Origin: JBKPFU01 sp046728975
GTDB taxonomy: Bacteria; Actinomycetota; Thermoleophilia; Gaiellales; Gaiellaceae
Length of the DNA: 17,114 nt
NCBI GenBank assembly: GCA_046728975.1
Contig: JBKPFU010000081.1
Span: 1 to 17,114 of the forward strand
Direction of reading: 5' to 3'
In this document: piece after piece, positions 12,285-17,114 of the stretch
Layout: each line of letters starts with the position of its first letter
How positions within the stretch are numbered: the stretch's first letter is position 1
Translations under genes and position numbers: made by a program
Notes under the pieces: generated by a model
The model's input: only the letters and a program-made list of their open reading frames with translations
Databases searched by the model: none
Told to the model about the DNA's origin: nothing

Positions 12285-13873
12285 GCGAGCACGACGCCCT
12301 GGGCACGGAGCAGAGCTTGGTCGGACGGGCGGCGCGGATCGCGGCCGTGCTCGGCAAGTACGGCTTCCGCGAGACGGCCGGACGCGACGGCGAGCCGGCC
12401 GCCGTGCGGGCGCGTCGCCTCCGCGACGCGCTGGAAGAGCTGGGCCCGACGTTCGCGAAGCTGGGTCAGATCCTCTCGACGCGGCCGGACCTCCTGCCGC
12501 CTGAGTTCATCGCCGAGCTGGCGTCGCTCCAGGACGACGTCGCGCCGATGAGCGAGGCCGAGGTGGTCAGCGTCATGGAGGAGGAGCTCGGCGTCCCCTG
12601 GGAGGACGTCTTCGAGAGCATCGACGCCGAGCCGCTCGCCGCTGGGACGATCGGACAGGTGCACCGCGCGCGCCTCGAGAGCGGCGACCGCGTCGTCGTC
12701 AAGGTTCAACGGCCGACGGCGCGCGACGAGATCCTGCGCGACCTCGGGTTGCTGGAGCTGTTCGCCGAAAAGACATCGAACCGGGCGGTCTTTCACCGGG
12801 TCATCGACCTGCCTGCCGCGATCGAGCACCTTTCGAGCTCCCTGCGGCGGGAGCTCGACTTCAAGCAGGAGGCGGCGAACATCGAGCGGATGCGGTCCGT
12901 CGTCGCCGACTTCTCGAGGATCGGCGCACCGGCGGTCTACGAGCAGTTGACCACAAGCCGGCTCCTCGTGCTCGAGGAGATTCCGGGCTCCCCCGTGCGG
13001 CAGGCGCCCCTAGGCCCGGCGCGCCGCGAAGCCGCGAAGCAGCTGCTCGAGTTCTATTACCGCCAGATCCTCGGCGACGGGTTCTTCCACGCCGATCCGC
13101 ACCCGGGCAACATGCTCTGGTCGGACGAGCAGATCTACTTCCTCGATTTCGGCATGGTCGGGGAGCTTCCGGCGGAGACGCGGGAGCTCTTGCTGCTGCT
13201 TCTGCTCGCCTTCTGGCTCGAGGACGTCCCGTTCCTGACCGAGGTCGTCCTGATGCTCGCCGACTCGGTGCCGGACGACCTCGACATGCGCGCGCTCGAG
13301 CAGGAGCTCGCTGCGCTGCTGCGCCGCTTCCGGCATTCCTCTCTGGGCGAGATCCAGCTCGGGCCTGTCCTCCAGGAACTGACGCAGATCGCGTCGCGGC
13401 ACGGCGTGCGACTCCCCGCCTCGCTCGCCCTGACCGGCAAGGCGCTCGCGCAGATGCAGCTGACCGCGGCCGAGCTCGACTCGCAGCTCGACCCGTTCTC
13501 GGCCGTCGGCGGCTTCCTCGTCCGCAACCTCCTCGGGCGCATGCGCGCGGGCGCCGACCCGAAGAGGATCTTCTACGAGAGCCAGAAGCTCCGCGCGCGC
13601 GGCACGCGGCTGGTGGATGCGATCGAGCGGATCGCCGGCGCCCGGCCCGGCCCGAAGCTCCAAGTCGACGTCCGCGGGATCGGGCCGCTCGAACGAACCA
13701 TCCGCGCGGCCGCTCGGCGCCTGGCGCTGGCGATCATCGCGGGTGCGGTGTTCATCGCCGCCGGCTCGACGGCGACGGCCGAGCGTGTGAGCGACTGGGT
13801 GCCGGCGACGCTCGCCGGCGTCGGCGCGTTCCTGACGGCCGTGCTGCTTCTCGACCTGTTGCGCCGCCGCTAG
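12281..13873 (+). CDS. UbiB/ABC1/ADCK-family protein-kinase-like ATPase
   Basis: Encodes 530 aa from ATG 12281 inside the ATGA overlap with the stress protein. Longer upstream frames are antisense or out-of-phase shadows. Family landmarks in order: K60-L-G-Q63 in PTFAKLGQILSTRPDLLP, an alanine-rich loop read as AAGTIGQVHRA (120-130), K141 in VVVKVQRP, LRRELDFKQEAANIERM, HADPHPGN at 270-277 and DFG at 289-291. Two membrane helices near residues 480-500 and 505-527 end in LLRRR, as in many ABC1 proteins. Family members act as ATPases supporting isoprenoid-quinone biosynthesis or lipid handling at membranes. Gene context with a stress protein says little about its substrate. Confidence 0.9.
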   Translation: MSEHDALGTEQSLVGRAARIAAVLGKYGFRETAGRDGEPAAVRARRLRDALEELGPTFAKLGQILSTRPDLLPPEFIAELASLQDDVAPMSEAEVVSVMEEELGVPWEDVFESIDAEPLAAGTIGQVHRARLESGDRVVVKVQRPTARDEILRDLGLLELFAEKTSNRAVFHRVIDLPAAIEHLSSSLRRELDFKQEAANIERMRSVVADFSRIGAPAVYEQLTTSRLLVLEEIPGSPVRQAPLGPARREAAKQLLEFYYRQILGDGFFHADPHPGNMLWSDEQIYFLDFGMVGELPAETRELLLLLLLAFWLEDVPFLTEVVLMLADSVPDDLDMRALEQELAALLRRFRHSSLGEIQLGPVLQELTQIASRHGVRLPASLALTGKALAQMQLTAAELDSQLDPFSAVGGFLVRNLLGRMRAGADPKRIFYESQKLRARGTRLVDAIERIAGARPGPKLQVDVRGIGPLERTIRAAARRLALAIIAGAVFIAAGSTATAERVSDWVPATLAGVGAFLTAVLLLDLLRRR

Positions 13874-13970
13874 AAAGCAGGCTTCTACTTCTTCGTGGGC
13901 CGGTGCTGGGACGGGAGGTTTCAGCAGGCGAACGACCGCCGGCCCGGCACCGGTCCAGGCGCGAGCTGCG

Positions 13971-14093
13971 CTACGAGCGCCGGTTCAGTAAGCGCACGAG
14001 CCGCCGTTCGGCGACGAACGCGACGACGCTCATGAGCGCACCGAGGACGACGCGCTCGAGGCGACGCCGCCACGGGCGCGCTCGTGCCGTCGC
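13971..14093 (-). other. in-frame continuation after the acidic ORF's TAG
   Basis: Directly after the TAG of the 46-aa acidic ORF, the same frame stays open for 40 codons: basic WRRRLERVVLGAL, then MSVVAFVAERRLVRLLN, ending at TAG 13973-13971. It looks like a short amphipathic or membrane segment. It has no ATG, GTG or TTG before the internal Met. It may be a separate tiny gene starting at that ATG (20 aa), a readthrough product, or chance. The rest of the interval between the UbiB-like gene and here shows nothing clear. Confidence 0.25.
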
Positions 14094-14234
14094 CTACTCC
14101 TCGTCCTGCGGCTCGAGCGGTTCGAGGCGCTCCGCGACGCTCTGGTGCTCCTCCTCGTCGCGCTCGCGCTGCTCCTCGAACTTGGTCTTGTCGCTCTGCC
14201 GGCTCTCCCGCTCTCGATCTTCCTGATCCGTCAT
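14094..14234 (-). CDS. 46-aa highly charged small protein
   Basis: ATG 14234 is preceded by AAGGA at about 8 bases. The product (MTDQEDRERESRQSDKTKFE continuing to RLEPLEPQDEE) is almost entirely Glu, Asp, Arg, Gln and Lys with very few hydrophobics, so it is probably an intrinsically disordered or solvent-exposed helical peptide. No family recognised. It is divergent from the tRNA-Leu unit. Longer same-frame starts further right are less likely because they add a stretch with no ribosome site. Confidence 0.5.
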   Translation of the reverse strand: MTDQEDRERESRQSDKTKFEEQRERDEEEHQSVAERLEPLEPQDEE

Positions 14235-14288
14235 GCCCCGGTCCTTGGCGGCGAGCTCGAGTCTTAAACCAGAGCCTTGAACCAGGCA

Positions 14289-14310
14289 CACGCGCGGGCG
14301 CGCGCGCGTG
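14289..14310. repeat. alternating CG inverted repeat
   Basis: CACGCGCG (14289-14296) and CGCGCGTG (14303-14310) are perfect inverted arms, and the whole stretch is nearly pure alternating pyrimidine-purine. Such DNA can extrude a hairpin or flip to Z form under supercoiling. It lies in the 278-bp gap between the divergent acidic ORF and tRNA-Leu. Confidence 0.5.
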
Positions 14311-14429
14311 AGCTGGGGCCGCCCCTGCTCGCCCTCTGCTTTCAGGCTAGCGCCGAAGGGCGCACGCGTGGCTCGCGGAAAGGCGCCGAATGTGTGCCAA
14401 CGTCAGAACCGCGACCTCGCGCGGTTGAC

Positions 14430-14468
14430 GCTACGACCAGTGCCCGCAGCTACGACCAGCGGCCGCAG
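14430..14468 (+). repeat. two tandem 20-bp repeats upstream of tRNA-Leu
   Basis: GCTACGACCAGTGCCCGCA is followed exactly 20 bases later by GCTACGACCAGCGGCCGCA, differing at two positions. The two-turn helical spacing suggests two same-face protein sites, about 30 to 70 bases upstream of the tRNA-Leu -10 box. A TTGACG hexamer (14425-14430) overlaps the left unit. Confidence 0.55.
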
Positions 14469-14497
14469 CCGGCCTCCGAGAGCCGGTTAGCCGGGAC

Positions 14498-14503
14498 TAT
14501 CCT
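14498..14503 (+). promoter_or_regulatory. -10 box for tRNA-Leu
   Basis: TATCCT fits TANNNT and lies 9 bases before the tRNA 5' end, the normal distance for a tRNA promoter with a very short leader. No good -35 hexamer is at 17 bases; activation from the tandem repeats upstream is possible. Confidence 0.5.
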
Positions 14504-14512
14504 GTCGCTCGA

Positions 14513-14598
14513 GCGGGCGTGGCGGAACTGGTAGACGCGCCGGGTTTAGGTCCCGGTGGGGCTGACGTCCCTTAGAGGTTCGAGTCCTCTCGCCCGCA
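14513..14598 (+). tRNA. tRNA-Leu (anticodon TAG)
   Basis: Acceptor arms GCGGGCG (14513-14519) and CGCCCGC (14591-14597) pair perfectly, discriminator A at 14598. Anticodon stem CCGGG/CCCGG encloses TTTAGGT, giving anticodon TAG at 14547-14549, which reads CUA/CUN leucine codons. The long variable arm (around TGGGGCTGACGTCCCTT) is the class II hallmark of leucine tRNAs, and the T arm AGAGG-TTCGAGT-CCTCT is intact. CCA is not encoded. Confidence 0.97.
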
Positions 14599-14602
14599 CT
14601 GG

Positions 14603-15487
14603 ATGACTCGCCTGGCCGCTTTGCTCGCTCTGCCGCTTGCGCTCGCTGCGGCCGGATGGAAACAAGGTGCCCCGCTGCCGCTGCCGCGCACCGAGGTCAC
14701 GGGCGCGCGGCTCGGGTCGGAGATCGTCGTCGTCGGCGGATACCTCGCCGACGGTCGCAGCTCGTCGCGCGTGGATGCGTATTCGCCCTCCCGAAATCGC
14801 TGGCGCAAGCTGCCCGATCTCCCGGTGGCGGTGAACCACGCGATGGCCGCGTCGTACGGAGGTCGGTTGTACGTCGTCGGCGGCTACGGCGGCGAGGTTC
14901 GGGCGTCGGTTTTCGCGCGTGGACGATGGCGCGCGCTGCCGAACCTGCCTGCCCCGCGCGCCGCGGCGGGGGCGGCGATCGTGCAGGGGAAGCTGTACGT
15001 GGTGGGCGGCGTGGCCGCGGACGGCCTCGCGCGGAAGATGCTCGTCCTCGACCTGAAGACGCTGAAATGGTCGTCACTCTCCGGCCCGACTCCGCGTGAG
15101 CACCTCGCCGTCACCGCGCGGAAAGGCGTCATCTACGCGCTGGCGGGGCGCGAGGCCGGCACGAACTTCGACTACTTCGAGGCGTACGCTCCAGCACGCC
15201 GCCACTGGACGAGGCTGCCGCGCGTGCCCGAGCGACGCGGCGGCACCGGCGCGGCGGTCGTCGGCGACCGGATCGTCTCGCTCGGAGGCGAGGAGCCGCG
15301 CGGGACCATTCGAAGCGTCTACGCCTACAACGTTCGGAGCCGCAGCTGGCGGCGGCTGGCAGATATGCGCACGCCACGGCACGGGCTCGCGGTGGTCGCC
15401 TTCGGCAGGCGCGTCTACGCGATCGCCGGCGGGCCGAGGCCCGGCCTGTACGTCAGCGCCGCGAACGAGTATCTGGCGCTGCCGTAA
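14603..15487 (+). CDS. exported Kelch-repeat beta-propeller protein
   Basis: Encodes 294 aa. A short signal peptide (MTRLAALLALPLALAAAG) precedes about five to six Kelch units of ~45-50 residues. Examples are IVVVGGYLADGRSSSRVDAY with NRWRKLPDLP, LYVVGGYGGEV with WRALPNLP, LYVVGGVAADG with LKWSSLSG, RIVSLGGEEP with SWRRLADM, and VYAIAGGPRPG. The double-glycine turns and spaced Tyr/Trp residues are the Kelch signature, so it should form a secreted beta-propeller for binding or catalysis; no ligand is evident. ATG 14603 lies only four bases beyond the tRNA-Leu 3' end, with no ribosome site outside the tRNA, so it is probably co-transcribed with the tRNA and translated from a nearly leaderless mRNA. 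Confidence 0.85.
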   Translation: MTRLAALLALPLALAAAGWKQGAPLPLPRTEVTGARLGSEIVVVGGYLADGRSSSRVDAYSPSRNRWRKLPDLPVAVNHAMAASYGGRLYVVGGYGGEVRASVFARGRWRALPNLPAPRAAAGAAIVQGKLYVVGGVAADGLARKMLVLDLKTLKWSSLSGPTPREHLAVTARKGVIYALAGREAGTNFDYFEAYAPARRHWTRLPRVPERRGGTGAAVVGDRIVSLGGEEPRGTIRSVYAYNVRSRSWRRLADMRTPRHGLAVVAFGRRVYAIAGGPRPGLYVSAANEYLALP

Positions 15488-15517
15488 GGCGCCGCCTGGC
15501 CGTCGAACCTCCCGCGC

Positions 15518-15672
15518 CTACGAGCGCTTCTTCTGCCGCCAGATAAAGGCCCAACGCTCACCTTCGCCCCTCGCGGCCCGAAGCTGAGACCGGCGCCGCT
15601 CTTGCTCAGGTTCAGCGTCACCCCGGGAAGCAGCTTTTTCCGCCGCCGATACTGCCAAGCCACGGCGGCCAC
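15518..15672 (-). pseudogene. DUF4236-like gene remnant
   Basis: Leftward from GTG 15672 or 15663 the frame reads AWQYRRRKKLLPGVTLNLSK, then SGAGLSFGPRGAKVSVGP, the N-terminal signature of DUF4236 (pattern: RRx-K-x-PGV-LNLSKSG-x4-GPRGAKV-VG). After about 39 residues the match ends and the frame becomes arginine-rich and runs into the antisense of the Kelch gene. A neighbouring frame ends WAFIWRQKKRS at TAG 15520-15518, which may be the original end after a deletion and shift. The function of DUF4236 is unknown. It is divergent from tig, whose ATG is about 30 bases away. Confidence 0.5.
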
Positions 15673-15702
15673 GATACCGCTCTCTGCTTCAATGGGCCGG
15701 CG

Positions 15703-17049
15703 ATGCAGGCGCAGGTCGAAGAGCTCGCCGGCAACAAGGTTCGGCTGACGGTCGACGTTCCGAAGGAGGACGTCCGTCATGCCGTCGACCACGCGACGTC
15801 GGACCTCGCGGGCACCGTCAAGGTGCCCGGGTTCCGCAAGGGGAAGGTTCCCAAGCAGGTGCTGCAAGCGCGAATCGGACGCGACCGGCTGATGACGGAG
15901 GCCGTCGAGAGCCACATCGGGGGCTGGTTCTGGAACGCCGCGGCGACTACGCGCATCAGGCCGGTCGAGCAGCCGCAGTACGACTACGACCTTCCCGCAT
16001 CGACGGACGACACCTTCACGTTCAAGGCCACGGTCGCCGTGCAGCCGACGCCCGAAGTCGTCGACTGGACGCAGCTTGAGGTTCCCTACGAGGAGCCGGA
16101 GGTCGCGCCGGAGCTGGTCGACGAGGCGCTCGAGGCAATCCGCGCCACCGCGGCTGACTTCTCGCGGGTCGATCGCGGAGCGCAGATCGGCGACGTGCTC
16201 GTCATCGACCTGGAGACGGATGAGGAGACGCAGCGCGACTACGTGATCGAGCTCGGTGCCCGGCGCCTGCTCGACGAGATCGAGGCGGGTCTCGTCGGTG
16301 CCAAGGCGGGAGAGGCGAAGGAGATTGAGTTCGCGCTGCCCGACGGCGAGAAGCGAAACGCCCGGGTGACGGTCACCGAGGTGCAGGAGCCCGTCCTGCC
16401 CGCGCTCGACGACGGCCTCGCGGCGAGGGCGACCGAGTTCGAGTCGCTCGACGATCTGCGCGCCGACCTCGAGCGGACGCTGCGCGAGCAGCTCGAAGAA
16501 GAAGCGGAGACTCGCTTCCGGGCCGCCGCTGCCGACGCGCTCGTGGAGGCGTCGAACATCGACGCCGCAGGCCCGCTCGTCGAGGCTCGCGCGCGCGAGC
16601 TGCTTTCCGGCCTCGGCCGTTCACTCGACCGCCGCGGCATCTCCGCGGAGACATACCTCCAGCTGAGCGGCCTCACCGGAGAGCAGCTGATGGAAAGGCT
16701 GCGTGAGGAGGCCGCGCGGGCGGTCGGCCGCGAGCTCGTGCTCGAAGCCGTCGCCGACAAGCTGGAGGTCCACGTCGCCGACGAGGAGGTCGAGCAGCTC
16801 ATTCGCGAGCAAGCGGATGCCGCCGGCGACGATCCCGACTGGGCCGTGGCCCAGCTGCGAGAGAGCGGCCGCGACGAGCTGCTTCGGGATGATCTTCGCC
16901 TCCGAAAGGCCTTGGACCGCGTCGCCGCCGATGCGAAGCGCATCTCGCCCGACCTGGCGCACGCGCGCGGCAAGCTTTGGACACCCGACAAGGAAAGCCC
17001 CGCAACCGAGACGAAGTTGTGGACCCCCGGACAGAAGGAGCCTGCATGA
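15703..17049 (+). CDS. tig: trigger factor, ribosome-associated chaperone
   Basis: Encodes 448 aa. The N-terminal ribosome-binding domain carries the signature GFRKGKVP at residues 43-50, which docks trigger factor at the tunnel exit through ribosomal protein L23. The second domain (about 161-230), normally an FKBP-type prolyl isomerase, is shortened: GDVLVIDLETDEETQRDYVI goes straight to ELGARRLLDEIEAGLVGAKA, without the flap and aromatic pocket residues of active FKBPs. The helical C-terminal chaperone domain follows (from LPALDDGLAARA to about residue 415). The tail carries KLWTP twice (424-428 and 438-442). ATG 15703 has no strong ribosome site. It overlaps clpP by ATGA, the common trigger factor-Clp protease arrangement linking folding to degradation. 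Confidence 0.95.
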   Translation: MQAQVEELAGNKVRLTVDVPKEDVRHAVDHATSDLAGTVKVPGFRKGKVPKQVLQARIGRDRLMTEAVESHIGGWFWNAAATTRIRPVEQPQYDYDLPASTDDTFTFKATVAVQPTPEVVDWTQLEVPYEEPEVAPELVDEALEAIRATAADFSRVDRGAQIGDVLVIDLETDEETQRDYVIELGARRLLDEIEAGLVGAKAGEAKEIEFALPDGEKRNARVTVTEVQEPVLPALDDGLAARATEFESLDDLRADLERTLREQLEEEAETRFRAAAADALVEASNIDAAGPLVEARARELLSGLGRSLDRRGISAETYLQLSGLTGEQLMERLREEAARAVGRELVLEAVADKLEVHVADEEVEQLIREQADAAGDDPDWAVAQLRESGRDELLRDDLRLRKALDRVAADAKRISPDLAHARGKLWTPDKESPATETKLWTPGQKEPA

Positions 17050-17114
17050 GCCCGTTGATCCCCATGGTCGTCGAGCAGACGTCGCGCGGCGAGCGCGCGT
17101 TCGACATCTATTCG
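17046..17114 (+). CDS. clpP: ATP-dependent Clp protease proteolytic subunit, N-terminus (cut by window edge)
   Basis: The first 23 codons read MSPLIPMVVEQTSRGERAFD followed by IYS. PMVVEQ-x-x-RGER-x-FDIYS is the standard ClpP N-terminus (axial loop plus handle start). The ATG overlaps the tig stop codon (ATGA at 17046-17049), so translation is coupled. The catalytic Ser-His-Asp lie beyond the window. ClpP forms the barrel peptidase that works with ClpX or ClpC unfoldases. Confidence 0.92.
   Translation, partial: MSPLIPMVVEQTSRGERAFDIYS

Noticed and set aside
13872..13887. Terminator after the UbiB-like gene
   Set aside because: AGAAAGC and GCTTCT pair only with a bulge and a two-base loop, and no T tract follows.

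Overview
The window is high-GC DNA with strongly GC-biased third codon positions. Gene style (divergent and leaderless-looking GTG starts, a DivIVA-like coiled-coil protein, bacterial lysyl oxidase, trigger factor directly followed by clpP) fits a high-GC actinobacterium, possibly the Thermoleophilia/Gaiellales type. That placement is an inference from gene content and protein style, not from a marker comparison.

Region 1 (1 to about 5.72 kb) is an accessory, cassette-like array. About 100-bp intergenic repeats occur eight times, all in one orientation, and split into two subtypes that alternate perfectly (B-A-B-A-B-A-B-A). Each interval holds exactly one small, functionally unrelated gene: GNAT acetyltransferase, exported protein, metallo-beta-lactamase-fold hydrolase, tiny exported protein, aminoglycoside-phosphotransferase-like kinase, DHFR/RibD-like reductase, cupin. 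A further cupin gene is cut by the left edge. Four of these genes (MBL, APH, DHFR, cupin) carry 1 to 2 base indels that break an otherwise recognisable reading frame, whereas all the long genes to the right of the array are intact. The last repeat is truncated and abuts what may be the 3' end of a lost gene.

Region 2 (5.73 to 6.85 kb) is a junction zone: a small exported protein with a hairpin at its stop codon, a short doubtful ORF, two hairpins, a tRNA-Arg(TCG) remnant that keeps the anticodon arm, T arm and acceptor but lacks the D arm, and a two-helix membrane protein. It looks like the scar or attachment site of an integrated element.

Region 3 (6.85 to 14.1 kb) is more conventional chromosome: an exported lysyl oxidase, a divergent multi-sensor histidine kinase (2 TM, PAS, GAF, PAS, HisKA, HATPase), a convergent DivIVA-domain protein sharing its CTAG stop with the kinase, then a rightward operon of a VOC-DUF429 fusion, a universal stress protein and a UbiB/ABC1-family kinase-like protein.

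Region 4 (14.1 to 17.1 kb) has a small acidic ORF, tRNA-Leu(TAG) with a Kelch-repeat exported protein starting 4 bases after it, a remnant of a DUF4236 gene, trigger factor (tig), and the first 23 codons of clpP overlapping tig by ATGA. Trigger factor and ClpP make this the housekeeping protein-quality-control locus.

The main candidate for something undescribed is the alternating two-subtype repeat array. I could not match it to integron attC sites, Xer/dif modules, CRISPR or a known MITE by eye.
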